Shown: positions 1 to 9,716, counted from the stretch's first letter. The stretch is 64,000 nt of DNA from Bacteroidota bacterium (GCA_029547705.1 JAKPOU010000061.1:62001-126000); one strand, 5' to 3'. The notes: generated from the sequence alone by a model not told the origin. Program-made: numbers and translations.

Positions 1-34
1 ACTGAATATCATCAACATGAACAGAATTCAGTAT

Positions 35-553
35 TCAGTCGGTATATTCATAATAATCTCCGGATGCAGAGTCTTCTGATGTTTTCTTAATCCCTGCTGT
101 CTCCTCATTCACATTCTCTGCCCCGGATACATCATCAGGCCTTGCTGCAGCATCACCTGAAATGCTTTCACTGACTCCTGAGACTTCCCCGCCGGTATTG
201 CCGGAGATCTCATTAACATCCCTCTCAATGCTGTCGGATACACTGCTGATTTCCTTCTCAATACTGCCGGTAATTTCGCTGACTTCCTTTGTGATATTGT
301 CAGATATTTCATTAACATCCCTGGTAACCGAGTCAGTAATATCAGTTACTTCCTTTTTGATTGAATCGGCAGTTTCGGTAAATTCCCTCCGGATTTCACT
401 TGTGCTTGTTTCAATCTCGCGCCGGATATCATCCGTTGCCTTCCTGAACTCTCGCATTCCCTTTCCGAAGCTTCTTGCCATCTCGGGAAGCTTGTCGGCT
501 CCAAACAAAACCAGTATTACAATAATTATAACAAAAATCTCCGGTCCGCTCAT
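35..553 (-). CDS. tatA: TatA/TatB-like twin-arginine translocase subunit with a hendecad-repeat tail
   Basis: This 172-residue protein has the TatA/B/E layout: a short N-terminal membrane helix (residues about 4-18), an FGADKLPE hinge and an amphipathic helix (about 22-40) ending in REFRKA. TatA-type proteins form or gate the Tat channel for folded proteins. The tail is unusual. Residues 41-128 divide into eight 11-residue units such as DSIKKEVTDIT, DSVTRDVNEIS and DSIERDVNEIS, with hydrophobics at fixed positions, which suggests a long right-handed coiled coil. A polar, acidic, unstructured end follows. It lies 64 bases downstream of secDF on the same strand, so the two export genes may be cotranscribed. 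No tatC is in view. The TatA rather than TatB assignment is uncertain. Confidence 0.85.
   Translation of the reverse strand: MSGPEIFVIIIVILVLFGADKLPEMARSFGKGMREFRKATDDIRREIETSTSEIRREFTETADSIKKEVTDITDSVTRDVNEISDNITKEVSEITGSIEKEISSVSDSIERDVNEISGNTGGEVSGVSESISGDAAARPDDVSGAENVNEETAGIKKTSEDSASGDYYEYTD
170..433 (-). repeat. Tandem 33-bp coding repeats (8 hendecads) in the tatA-like gene
   Basis: These bases encode residues 41-128 of the TatA-like protein as eight consecutive 11-residue units. The pattern is roughly [D/S]-[S/E/N]-I-x-[R/K]-[D/E]-[V/I/F]-x-[D/E]-[I/V/T]-[S/T/A]. The last unit (118-128) is degenerate and rich in Gly. The periodicity was read directly from the translation. Confidence 0.75.
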
Positions 554-617
554 TTCATTCCCTGTTATAATTCCATTCCGGTAAAGTTACAAAAGATTAA
601 GCAGAATCATATCCATT

Positions 618-3596
618 TTACATCTTTAATCCGGCCTTTGAAGAGGTATCATACACAAGCGTTGTTCCAATAAAGATTGAGGAATATGTTCCGACTATGA
701 CACCAATTATCATTGCGAAAAGGAATCCTCTGATGGTAGTTCCTCCGAAGAAGAACATCATTATGAGAACCAGTATTGTCGTGACTCCCGTATTTACTGT
801 CCGGCTCAGTGTGTCATTCACTGCAAGGTTGAGAACATCCCGTGTTGCACGTTTCCGGTAGAGGGGAAGAAATTCCCTTATCCTGTCAAATATTATCACC
901 GAATCATTCACCGAATAACCTATAACCGTCAGTATCGCCGCAATAAAGGACTGGTCAATTTCCATGCTGAAGGGCATGATGCCCCAGAACAGGGAATAGA
1001 TTCCGATAACAATGATCACGTCATGAGCAAGGGATACAACAGCCCCGAGTCCGTACTGCCAGTTCTTGAACCTGACAAAAATGTACAGGAACATTATTAC
1101 AAGTGATATTCCCACGGCATATGCCGCTCTCCTTTTTATGTCGCTCGCGATTGCAGGCCCGACTGTTTCAGAACTTTGCCTGTATTTTGTCAGGAATTCC
1201 TCTTTTGAAAGATTCTCTCCTGTCATTTCCCTCAAGCCTTCATAGAGAGCCGTTTCAACTGCTTCATCCGCTCCGGATTCATCAATACGGTATTTTGTTG
1301 TAATCCTTACCTGGCTTTCATTGCCAAAGGTAACCACCTGGGGAGCATCCCCCCCGAATACATCAGTAAGGGCTGCGGCAACATCCGCTGTTTTCACGGC
1401 TTCATTGAACCTGACCACATAAGTCCGTCCTCCGGTAAAGTCAATTCCGGGATTCAGTCCGCGGACAAAGAGTGAAATAACGGATATAATTATTATTGAG
1501 GAAGATATGGTATAAAACAATTTTCTCTTTCCGATGAAATCGAAACTGACACCTCTCAGGAAATTCTCCGTCCACTTTATAGAGAAGGTCAGCCGGGCAT
1601 TTCTCTTCAGCAGGCCTTCATAAATGAGCCTGGAAATGTATATGGCACTGAAAAGGGATGTGAATATTCCGATAACCAGCATTGTTGCAAATCCCTTTAT
1701 CGGTCCGGTTCCGAAAATATAAAGCACGATTCCGGTCAGCAGGGTGGTGATGTTTGAGTCCAGAATTGCGGAAAGTGATCCTTTGTAACCATCGGCAATT
1801 GCGAGCTTGACTCCCTTCCCGGCTCTCAGTTCCTCACGTATCCGCTCGAAGATCAGAACGTTCGCATCAACTGACATACCCATTGTCAGAACAATCCCCG
1901 CAATGCCTGGCAGGGTAAATACCGCACCGAGTGATGCGGAAACACCCATGATAAGGAAAATATTGCTGAAAAGGGCTATGTCGGCAACTCCCCCGGCGCT
2001 TCTGCTGTAGTAGAAAGCCATGTAGGCAAGAACAATGACGAAGGCAATGATGAATGAAATCAATCCGGCATTGATGGCTTCACGTCCCAGCGTGGGTCCG
2101 ACAACCGTGTCCGAAACGATTCGTGCTGGAGCAGGCAGCTTGCCTGATTTAAGGATATTGGCCAGGTCGTCGGCTTCCTCAATGGTAAAATCCCCGGTTA
2201 TCTCGGTGCTTCCGGTGGGAATCTCGCCTACCACGCGCGGATAGGACCTGACATAGCCGTCAAGGACCACGGCAATACACCTGTTTACATTTTCACGGGT
2301 CATCCTTGCCCATGTTTTTGCTCCCTCCGAATTCATGTTGAAGTCAACCTTCACTTCACTGCCGGTCATCCCGGAGGTGGGGCGTGCGGATGTTATAACA
2401 CTGCCGTCAAGGGGAGCCCGCCCGTCACGGGTGGTAACCTTTATTGCATGAAGCTCATACAGGCTTCCCGACGGATCGTATTTGTGAGGGTTCTGGCTCC
2501 AGTACAGCCTCAGGTCCCTGGGGAAAAGAGCCCGTACCTGGTTCATGGCAAGATACCTGTTGACCTTTGCGGTATCAACCCCCAAAGCCAGACCTATCAT
2601 ACAGGAAGGAAGGGCTTCCCCCTGCTCGGTGACCCTTGGTGTGAGTATGCCGAAAAGCGGGTTCTGAAGTGCGAATTCCTCCCGGGTGGATGCAGCGGCT
2701 GTCTGAACTGTATCTTTCTCAATGAGATCCAGGAGATCCTGTATTTCACTGCCGCTGCTTTCCGAAGCAGCTTCTGCTGCTGCGCCCTGTTTTTCAGCTT
2801 CAACAGCCTGCCTGGCATTTGCCTCAATACCTTTCAGCAGCTCATTCGCGGAAATAAGATAGTTTATTATTTCACTGTTTTCATATGTTTCCCAGAATTC
2901 AAGATTGGCCGTACCCTGAAGAAGCTCACGGACCCTCTGGGGATCAGTCTGGCCCGGCAGTTCGATAAGTATTCTCCCCTTCGTTGCAAGCTGTGTTATA
3001 TTGGGCTGTACAACCCCGAACCTGTCAATCCTGGTTCTGAGAATATTGAAGGCATTCTTGGTTGCACTGTTGATTTCCTCGTCAAGAACCCTAAGAACCT
3101 GCTCATTGGTTGAATTGAAATTGATCTTGTCCCTCAGGTCAACCGTACTGAAAATGGCTGCCAGTTTTGCATTCGGATCAATTTCCTGAAATGCCCGTCC
3201 GAAAAGAACAAGAAAATCAGCCTGGCTTTCTTTCTCAAGCTCCTTTGCCCTTGCCAGAGCACTTAAAAATGTTTTGTCCGTACTGTGATTTGAAAGTGCC
3301 TTGAGGATATCCTCAACGGACACTTCCAGTATGACGTTCATACCGCCTTTAAGGTCAAGCCCGAGATTGATCTCCCTCTTCTGGCAGTCCTTGAAACTGT
3401 AGCCAAGGAAACTCCATTTGCTTTTTGGCAATGAGGCTATTGAATCAATGTAATACGTCTGTTTCACCAGGTCTCCCTGAGCATATGTTTTGGCATCCTG
3501 TTTAACCTTGTAGGTTGCACCGGTGAATGAAAGCTGGTAAACCGACACCAGGGCAAGAGCAATGGCAAGAACCATTATGGCTGTTTTGTTCTGCAT
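618..3596 (-). CDS. secDF: Protein translocase subunit SecDF (fused)
   Basis: This 992-residue fusion joins SecD (about 1-680) and SecF (about 685-992), which use the proton gradient to pull preproteins through SecYEG on the periplasmic side. The SecD half shows the DLKGGMNV motif near residue 80, an Ala/Glu/Ser-rich insertion around 265-310 and a six-helix membrane block with GMSVDANVLIFERIREE. The SecF half begins with FDFIGKRK and carries NPGIDFTGG and GYSVNDSVIIFDRIRE. The fused form is usual in Bacteroidota. A TATATTTG element lies 57 bases before the ATG. The gene is followed by the TatA-like gene. Confidence 0.97.
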   Translation of the reverse strand: MQNKTAIMVLAIALALVSVYQLSFTGATYKVKQDAKTYAQGDLVKQTYYIDSIASLPKSKWSFLGYSFKDCQKREINLGLDLKGGMNVILEVSVEDILKALSNHSTDKTFLSALARAKELEKESQADFLVLFGRAFQEIDPNAKLAAIFSTVDLRDKINFNSTNEQVLRVLDEEINSATKNAFNILRTRIDRFGVVQPNITQLATKGRILIELPGQTDPQRVRELLQGTANLEFWETYENSEIINYLISANELLKGIEANARQAVEAEKQGAAAEAASESSGSEIQDLLDLIEKDTVQTAAASTREEFALQNPLFGILTPRVTEQGEALPSCMIGLALGVDTAKVNRYLAMNQVRALFPRDLRLYWSQNPHKYDPSGSLYELHAIKVTTRDGRAPLDGSVITSARPTSGMTGSEVKVDFNMNSEGAKTWARMTRENVNRCIAVVLDGYVRSYPRVVGEIPTGSTEITGDFTIEEADDLANILKSGKLPAPARIVSDTVVGPTLGREAINAGLISFIIAFVIVLAYMAFYYSRSAGGVADIALFSNIFLIMGVSASLGAVFTLPGIAGIVLTMGMSVDANVLIFERIREELRAGKGVKLAIADGYKGSLSAILDSNITTLLTGIVLYIFGTGPIKGFATMLVIGIFTSLFSAIYISRLIYEGLLKRNARLTFSIKWTENFLRGVSFDFIGKRKLFYTISSSIIIISVISLFVRGLNPGIDFTGGRTYVVRFNEAVKTADVAAALTDVFGGDAPQVVTFGNESQVRITTKYRIDESGADEAVETALYEGLREMTGENLSKEEFLTKYRQSSETVGPAIASDIKRRAAYAVGISLVIMFLYIFVRFKNWQYGLGAVVSLAHDVIIVIGIYSLFWGIMPFSMEIDQSFIAAILTVIGYSVNDSVIIFDRIREFLPLYRKRATRDVLNLAVNDTLSRTVNTGVTTILVLIMMFFFGGTTIRGFLFAMIIGVIVGTYSSIFIGTTLVYDTSSKAGLKM

Positions 3597-3652
3597 TTGT
3601 ATGGCTTTTGAATTATACCGTGTTTGTTTTCCTCTTATTAATAATTGAGGCG

Positions 3653-3660
3653 CAAATATA
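3653..3660 (-). promoter_or_regulatory. -7 promoter element of secDF
   Basis: On the minus strand this reads TATATTTG, a perfect match to the Bacteroidota -7 consensus TAnnTTTG, 56 bases before the secDF start. No good -33 TTTG is found at the usual 19-21 base spacing. Confidence 0.5.
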
Positions 3661-3674
3661 TTAAAATTTTATGG

Positions 3675-3703
3675 AAAAAAGGCTGAATAAAATTTATCCA
3701 GCC
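3675..3703 (-). terminator. Rho-independent terminator after the tolC-like gene
   Basis: Bases 3681-3703 form a long hairpin: GGCTG pairs with CAGCC and the stem continues, after one mismatch, through ATAA/TTAT. On the minus strand it is followed by six T residues (3675-3680). It lies 28 bases downstream of the tolC-like stop codon and ends the efflux operon before the secDF promoter. Confidence 0.8.
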
Positions 3704-3730
3704 TTGCAGTATGAATGAGTATTGCTGTTA

Positions 3731-5242
3731 CTAATCAAGCAGTTTTTCGTAGTTTGTCTCGAGGGGCCGCCTGTTCAGAAAATCGTAAAGGGCAAGGTTT
3801 CTTAAATTGTAGAAATACGACCAGTAATTCTGCAATGCCTGAACATATGCCCTCCTGTTGGTGTCTTTCCGGGTATCGGCGTTGTTCAGCTCAAGCACCT
3901 GTATCTTTCCTATCAGAAAGCGGGCCTTTGTGACTTCATACATTCGTGCGGCGACAGTATCAGATTTTGCAGCAATCCTCACCTGCTCCGCCTGAAGATT
4001 GAACTGTTCAACATCCAGAATCAGGTTCTGGTCAAAGTCAACCTGATCCTGTCTCGACTGGACCTGTGCCAGTTCAAGGCTGGATTTTGCCATCAGGTAT
4101 CTCCCCCTGCCCAGTCCCCAGTCAAGTATGGGCAGTGTTATCCCCAGCCTTATAGTCTGCTGACGGTTGGATTCCTGATAGGCATAGCGGAAAACCGGGT
4201 CCTGGTCACGCAGACCGAAAGAGGCAATGAGGTTGGCATTAAGTCCCTTGTCAGCTTTAGCCTGGGCCAGGTTGCTCTGTGCCGTAAGAACATTGAGCTG
4301 CTGATTGATTATCTGCGGGTTGTTGTTGTGAGCCAGGTCAAGAACCTCCTGAACATCAACCTGAAGATCCGGCACTGACGACGGAAGTATCAGTTCAAGT
4401 CTTATATTTTCATTGAAGCCGAGAAAGGACCTGAGTCTTAATTCCCTGTCCTTGAGATTCATGTCAGCTTCCTTCCGTGCAGTTTCGGAGTTGAGCCAGG
4501 AAAGCTGCATCTGAAGCAGCTCGTCTTCAGCGATGGTCCCGAGATTGAACCGGCCCTGTGCCATTCTGTACAATGTATCGGCATTCAGATAATTCGTCTC
4601 TGCAATCTGCTTGTTTATCTGTGCAAGGGTCAGGCTGAAAAACTGCCGTACAGCTTCCATGTGCACCGATTCAATATTGGAGAGGAAGGTTTTTTTTGCC
4701 GCTTCATATTTAAGAGGTTCTGTCTTTTTCTGCCATCCCAGGGAATTGTATCTGAATAAAGGCTGTACAAACCTTACGCTCAGGGGGGCTGTAATATATC
4801 TGTTTCTTGTCTGATCCTTCGCCTTGTCAAGATCCGTTTCAAGAGTAAGATCCGACTGCAGGGCAATCGTTCCGCCCGTAATGCCGATATTCTGCAGAAG
4901 GGACAGGGAGCCGATTGTCTGGAGGATGTTTGTTGAGACATAATACCACTCGCCTGCCTGGGAATTCCATACCCTGCTGTAAGCGGTACTGTAATCGGGG
5001 GTGGTTCCCGTCAGGGTCAGTGATGGTCTGTACTGGGCCACATAAGTCCGGTATTGCCAGTAGCTTGCCCGGAAGCGGTGTTTCGCCATAAGGGCCAGGG
5101 GTGACTGATCCTCAGCCAGTTTAATTACTTCGCTGAGGGTGAGCTTCCTGATTTCCTGTGCTGTAACTGATTTTATTGAGAGAAGGAATGAGAATACCAC
5201 TACCGGGATAATCAGCCGGTTCATTACTAGAGTTTTATTCAT
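3731..5242 (-). CDS. TolC-family outer membrane efflux channel
   Basis: This 503-residue protein starts with a signal peptide ending near VTAQ (about residue 29) and contains two related alpha-helical/beta regions typical of outer membrane efflux proteins (OEP family). Examples are the LTLSEVIKLAED start and the second-half LDLAHNNNPQIINQQ and QAKADKGLNANLIASF segments. TolC proteins form a trimeric channel that takes substrates from an adaptor and inner-membrane pump to the outside. The ATG overlaps the end of the upstream permease gene by 8 bases, so translation is probably coupled. An in-frame ATG at 5224 is an alternative start. A terminator follows. Confidence 0.93.
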   Translation of the reverse strand: MNKTLVMNRLIIPVVVFSFLLSIKSVTAQEIRKLTLSEVIKLAEDQSPLALMAKHRFRASYWQYRTYVAQYRPSLTLTGTTPDYSTAYSRVWNSQAGEWYYVSTNILQTIGSLSLLQNIGITGGTIALQSDLTLETDLDKAKDQTRNRYITAPLSVRFVQPLFRYNSLGWQKKTEPLKYEAAKKTFLSNIESVHMEAVRQFFSLTLAQINKQIAETNYLNADTLYRMAQGRFNLGTIAEDELLQMQLSWLNSETARKEADMNLKDRELRLRSFLGFNENIRLELILPSSVPDLQVDVQEVLDLAHNNNPQIINQQLNVLTAQSNLAQAKADKGLNANLIASFGLRDQDPVFRYAYQESNRQQTIRLGITLPILDWGLGRGRYLMAKSSLELAQVQSRQDQVDFDQNLILDVEQFNLQAEQVRIAAKSDTVAARMYEVTKARFLIGKIQVLELNNADTRKDTNRRAYVQALQNYWSYFYNLRNLALYDFLNRRPLETNYEKLLD

Positions 5243-6617
5243 ATCTTAATGATTCTATAGGATCTTTTTCCGATGCACGCTTGGCCGGAGAGTAGCCAAA
5301 AACCACACCCACGGCTGCTGATACTCCGAATGCTATAAAAACGGAGAAAAAAGAAACAATTGTCATAATCCCCGCAACCTGTTCTATTATTTTTGCCATG
5401 ATGACACCCAGGAATATTCCGACGAATCCGCCTGAAACGCTTATCAGAACAGCTTCGGAAAGAAACTGTACCACGATATCCATCTTTTTTGCACCGATTG
5501 CCATCCTGGTCCCGATTTCCTTTATTCTTTCCATCACTGATGCAAACATGATATTCATGATGCCTATGCCTCCCACTACAAGTGAAATGCTGGCAATTGC
5601 ACCGAGTACAATATTGAATATATCCTTGGTTCTCTGCTGCTGTTTAAGGAGCAGCTCAGGCACTGTTATCTCAAAATCCTTTACATTTGAATGGCGCCTG
5701 ATCATCATACGGCTCAGTATTTCCGTTGAAGGAGTAATCTGTTCTGTTTCATTTACCTGCACCACAATACGGTCAAGCTGGTTATAGTTTGTCTCCAGAT
5801 CCGATCCTGCATCGGAACTGCCTGAAAGCACCCTTCCCATTCCGCCGCCAAAGCCCCCCATTACAAAAACATTCGATGAGGCTTCCGAAGCCAGTTTTGT
5901 ATTCACGAGGGCCCTGTTCTGGTATCTGAGAAGCATGGTCTGAATGGGGATGTAAATATTGTCATTGTACACATTCACACCCTTTTCCTCAAACCCGGTC
6001 AGGCTTACGGTGGTTTTCTGAAGAACTCCGATGACCTTCAGCCATATGCCGTTGAATTTGATATACTGCCCGATCGGATCTACCTTGCTGAAAAACTTGG
6101 CCCTTATATTTGCCCCGATAATGCAGACCTGGATACCATTTTCTTCCTGGTAGGAATTGAAGAAGGCACCTGAAACCAGCGGCAGATTGTAGAGATGGAA
6201 ATAATCATTTGAAACACCGACGAGCTTGGCAGTATATTTAACACCGTTCATTACTGCTGTTGAATTGAAGGATATCTCCGGACTGATCCGCTTGACGGAA
6301 GGCAGGGTTTCATTGATCGCTTCCACGTCAAGCATGCTCAGCCCCCTGGAGAATTTCTTTGCCTGCTTTTCGCCTTCCTCACCACCTGACGACTGATCCT
6401 GCACGATGGGATTGATGAGGATATTATTCACTCCCACCATTTTCATCTGTTCCATTATCTCCTGCTTGGCACCCTTGCCTATGGCCAGCATGGCAATCAC
6501 GGCAGCCACCCCGAATATGATACCGAGAGCTGTCAGCATGGATTTCAGCTTGTTTGAGATTATCGATTCAACGGCAATCTCAATATCATGAAAATATCTG
6601 AAAATAAACTTAAACAT
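5235..6617 (-). CDS. MacB-like ABC transporter permease (no ATPase domain)
   Basis: This 460-residue protein has the MacB/FtsX layout: one N-terminal helix (about 29-48, LTALGIIFGVAAVIAMLAIG), a large periplasmic domain (MacB_PCD, about 50-330), and three C-terminal helices (about 335-450) with the FtsX signature ERIKEIGTRMAIGAKK. MacB-type permeases act mechanically, opening and closing an adaptor/TolC conduit to expel periplasmic substrates. In E. coli MacB the ATPase is fused, and many relatives have a separate ATPase gene. Neither is present here. The gene lies between the HlyD-type adaptor (28 bases upstream) and the TolC-like gene (8-base overlap). Confidence 0.93.
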   Translation of the reverse strand: MFKFIFRYFHDIEIAVESIISNKLKSMLTALGIIFGVAAVIAMLAIGKGAKQEIMEQMKMVGVNNILINPIVQDQSSGGEEGEKQAKKFSRGLSMLDVEAINETLPSVKRISPEISFNSTAVMNGVKYTAKLVGVSNDYFHLYNLPLVSGAFFNSYQEENGIQVCIIGANIRAKFFSKVDPIGQYIKFNGIWLKVIGVLQKTTVSLTGFEEKGVNVYNDNIYIPIQTMLLRYQNRALVNTKLASEASSNVFVMGGFGGGMGRVLSGSSDAGSDLETNYNQLDRIVVQVNETEQITPSTEILSRMMIRRHSNVKDFEITVPELLLKQQQRTKDIFNIVLGAIASISLVVGGIGIMNIMFASVMERIKEIGTRMAIGAKKMDIVVQFLSEAVLISVSGGFVGIFLGVIMAKIIEQVAGIMTIVSFFSVFIAFGVSAAVGVVFGYSPAKRASEKDPIESLRYE

Positions 6618-6645
6618 TTCCGGCCTTTATTTATTGCTATACAAT

Positions 6646-8169
6646 TTACTGGTTGCGCTGAGGCTGCCGGGGTCCTTCCCCTCCCTGCTGGTTCCCGGGT
6701 CTTTGCTGACCCTGGGGAGTATTTCCGCGCGTTTCCCTGAATCTTCTCATTGCAGCAGTATCTCCCTGCATATTCTGGAACTGCTGCCGCATTTCCGGAG
6801 TCATATTCATCATCATGCCGCCTCCCCGGCCTCCAGGCCCTCTTCTCTCTGTCTGCTCACTGGCCTTCCGCTCCTCTTCCTTCCTTATCCTCTCCTTTTC
6901 CTTAATTACGCTTACCAGGTTTTCCCCGAGAAGCCTGGTGAATTCCTCAGGCTTTTTGGGCGTGTTGAGATAAAGCTGTACTCCGGGTTCAATCCCTTGT
7001 TCCACAACAACATTATTTTCATTCGATTCTCCAAGGACCACTATCTGCTTTGAGCCGTTTTTCAGATAGACGAAAGGAATGCTGTCAGGTCCGGTCTGTA
7101 CACTTTCCAGAGGTATATAGGTCACATCATCAATTGTTTTTGTAACAATCTTGTTCCCGGTTGTCATTGACGGCCTCAGAATCGGGTCCGACTCATTAAG
7201 CTTGACAATCACTTCAAAAACCTTTGCATCGGCATTGGGAAGCTGTTCACCTATATTGGCGACACTTAAAACAACTCCCGAATATTTCTTTTCCGGAAAT
7301 GCATCTACCATGATTTCCACTTCCTGATTTGTCTTCACCTTGCTAACATCAATCTCATTGACATAGGTTTTTGAGATCATGGTTGACATGTCGGGAAGGG
7401 TGGCAACAACATTGTCCCACGGACTTATTGATGAGCCCACTTTCCTTTTTGCACCCATCCTGTCGCGTTTATAGATGACCATACCTTCCGAGGGCGCATA
7501 GATCACAAACTGTTCCAGGAGCTTCTGCAGGTCCCTGACTCTCGTGTTCTGTTCAGCAAGCCGGTTCTTGATTGTTCTCATATCGGAACGTGCCTGTTCC
7601 ACTTTCAGATGGTAACCCCTTTGTGCCTGTTCAAGCGACCTCTGGGCCTTGTCAAGGGCTATTTCAGCCTGCCGGATGGTAGTCGGAGGCTCATATTTGG
7701 ATTCCTGAAGGGTAATCTGAGCTTCCTCAACACTGAAACGCAGATTCTTGATCTGATCCCTGAGATTACTGAGAGTTACCGCTGTATCAAGCATTTTAAC
7801 CTCCAGGTTTGTTTCAAAAGTGATAAGGTTCTCAAGCTCATCCTTGAGGCTGTTATCGAATGAAGTCCTGTCAAGCGTTGCAATATAATCACCTTCACTG
7901 ACTTCAGTGCCTTCCGGAACCAGGTCGGTGATCTTTATTTCCATTGCCCTTATATTCCTGCTCTGAGTGAATTCAGGCCCGCGTATATCGGTGGAATTCT
8001 CGGCCTGTAATTCCCCTGTGGTGGTAACAACAATGTCGAACTGCCCCCTCCGGGCTTCCACATACAGATTCTCCAGATCCTTTTTGGATCCGGTCCTGTT
8101 GATCACAACCAGCACAAGGATCGCCAAAGCCGCGACAACAAGCGTGATAATGGTTGCCTTTTTCATCAT
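6646..8169 (-). CDS. HlyD/MacA-type periplasmic adaptor of an efflux pump
   Basis: This 507-residue membrane-fusion protein has an N-terminal anchor helix (about 5-24), a biotinyl-lipoyl-like half-motif (VVTTTGELQAENS), a coiled-coil hairpin (about 110-220), the second lipoyl half (IYAPSEGMVIYKRD) and beta-barrel and membrane-proximal domains. Such adaptors bridge an inner-membrane permease and TolC. The C-terminal 80 residues are low-complexity, rich in Gly, Arg, Gln and Met. It is first in the operon adaptor-permease-TolC. The first two codons are both ATG, so the start may be at 8166. Confidence 0.93.
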   Translation of the reverse strand: MMKKATIITLVVAALAILVLVVINRTGSKKDLENLYVEARRGQFDIVVTTTGELQAENSTDIRGPEFTQSRNIRAMEIKITDLVPEGTEVSEGDYIATLDRTSFDNSLKDELENLITFETNLEVKMLDTAVTLSNLRDQIKNLRFSVEEAQITLQESKYEPPTTIRQAEIALDKAQRSLEQAQRGYHLKVEQARSDMRTIKNRLAEQNTRVRDLQKLLEQFVIYAPSEGMVIYKRDRMGAKRKVGSSISPWDNVVATLPDMSTMISKTYVNEIDVSKVKTNQEVEIMVDAFPEKKYSGVVLSVANIGEQLPNADAKVFEVIVKLNESDPILRPSMTTGNKIVTKTIDDVTYIPLESVQTGPDSIPFVYLKNGSKQIVVLGESNENNVVVEQGIEPGVQLYLNTPKKPEEFTRLLGENLVSVIKEKERIRKEEERKASEQTERRGPGGRGGGMMMNMTPEMRQQFQNMQGDTAAMRRFRETRGNTPQGQQRPGNQQGGEGPRQPQRNQ

Positions 8170-8336
8170 TGATTTATTTTATAAACAGTCATAAAAAATA
8201 TTCAAAAGGATTCGCGAATTGTTCCGGCCCGGAAAACCCGGTGCTGAATCTTTCATTTCTCCATTCCGGGCATAATATCCGGGGAACACCAATAAGACAT
8301 TCCGGCAGCCGGTTTTATTCCTCCGTCCGTAAATAT

Positions 8337-9716
8337 TTATTCTTTTTTAACAATTGAAATTACTCTTTCAGCCAGCAGCCGGGCCTCGCCTTCTGATCTT
8401 CCCTCTGCATAAATCCTCATTACCGGTTCAGTATTTGACTTGCGCAGCTGAAACCATCCGTCAGGCAGATCAATTCTCAAACCATCCCTTTCATCAGTTT
8501 CCATGCCGCTGAAATGATTCCTGACCGACTGAAGAATATGGGATAAATCTGACTGCGGATCAAGTTCCAGCTTCTTCTTTGCTATCCAGTAGGAAGGATA
8601 GGTTCCCCTCAGCTCCGAACATTTCATTCCGCTCAGGGCCAGATGGGTCAGAAAAAGGGCAATACCTGCCAGTGCGTCCCTTCCGTAATGAAGTGCAGGA
8701 TAAATGATGCCCCCGTTGCCTTCTCCCCCGATCACTGCATTCCGGGCTTTCATTTCCTCAACAACATGCACCTCGCCAACGGGAGAGGAGAAGTACCTGC
8801 ATCCGTATTGCTCGGTCACATCCTTCAGTGCCCTGGTGGATGACAGGTTTGAAACCGTGCTTCCGGGCGTGTTCCGGAGTATGAAATCCGCAACGGCAAC
8901 AAGCGTGTATTCCTCTCCAAACATAGATCCGTCCTCGCAGATAATCGCCAGACGGTCCACATCCGGATCAACTACAAGACCGAGATCTGCCTTTCTGTCT
9001 GCAACAAGGGCAGAGATTTCGCCCAGGTTTTCAGGAAGCGGTTCGGGATTATGGGGGAAGATGCCGTCGGGCGTGGTGTTCAGTTCAATGACCGACTTTA
9101 TTCCAAGTGCTTTCAGAAGCTGCGGGACAATTATCCCGCCAACCGAGTTAACACAGTCAACAGCCACGGTAAAACCTGCCTTTTCAATAGCTTTCACATC
9201 AACCAGGTCCAGCCTGAGGATCTGGTCTATATGCTTACCGTTCCAGGAATCGTCAGTGACATATCTGCCTTCCCGGCCTGCAGCAGCAAACTCAAAATCC
9301 TCTGCCGCGGCCAGTCTCAGGATCTCCTCGCCTTCAGCCTCCCCGATAAATTCCCCCCTTGCGTTAAGGAGCTTCAGGGCATTCCACTGCGCCGGATTAT
9401 GACTTGCTGTCACAATTATTCCTCCGTCAGCCCCCGTTCCGGCAACAGCCATTTCAACGGTGGGAGTACTTGCCAGGCCCAGATCCCTGACATTTATGCC
9501 CATACTTCTCAGGGTATCTGAAACCAGTGAGCTCACAAGGGGTCCAGAGATTCTTGCATCACGCCCTATCACAATTCCAGGGGAATCATTGCCGCCGGCC
9601 CTGATCCAGGAAGCAAACGCAGCAGTGAATTTCACTATGTCAACAGGTGTCAGATTATCACCCGGCCTGCCGCCTATTGTTCCCCTGATTCCGGAAATGG
9701 ATTTTATCAGTGTCAT
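8337..9716 (-). CDS. glmM: Phosphoglucosamine mutase
   Basis: This 459-residue phosphohexomutase likely converts glucosamine-6-phosphate to glucosamine-1-phosphate for UDP-GlcNAc, feeding the cell-wall cluster elsewhere in this window. It shows the start LIKSISGIRGT, the phosphoserine loop TASHNPAQWNALK, the metal loop DPDVDRLAI, the sugar loop GEGNGG and the phosphate-binding RKSNTEPVMRIYAEG. Phosphomannomutase-type substrates cannot be excluded from sequence alone. The ATG at 9716 is preferred over an upstream in-frame start at 9758 because the family begins near MTLIKS. It is transcribed divergently from the pseudouridine synthase gene. Confidence 0.9.
   Translation of the reverse strand: MTLIKSISGIRGTIGGRPGDNLTPVDIVKFTAAFASWIRAGGNDSPGIVIGRDARISGPLVSSLVSDTLRSMGINVRDLGLASTPTVEMAVAGTGADGGIIVTASHNPAQWNALKLLNARGEFIGEAEGEEILRLAAAEDFEFAAAGREGRYVTDDSWNGKHIDQILRLDLVDVKAIEKAGFTVAVDCVNSVGGIIVPQLLKALGIKSVIELNTTPDGIFPHNPEPLPENLGEISALVADRKADLGLVVDPDVDRLAIICEDGSMFGEEYTLVAVADFILRNTPGSTVSNLSSTRALKDVTEQYGCRYFSSPVGEVHVVEEMKARNAVIGGEGNGGIIYPALHYGRDALAGIALFLTHLALSGMKCSELRGTYPSYWIAKKKLELDPQSDLSHILQSVRNHFSGMETDERDGLRIDLPDGWFQLRKSNTEPVMRIYAEGRSEGEARLLAERVISIVKKE

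Noticed and set aside
2448..3113. Long open frame on the plus strand opposite secDF
   Set aside because: It is the antisense shadow of a well-conserved gene with no recognisable protein features.
8170..8336. Gene or terminator in the gap between the HlyD-type gene and glmM
   Set aside because: The CCGGCTGCCGG hairpin lacks a T tract and no frame has protein-like composition.
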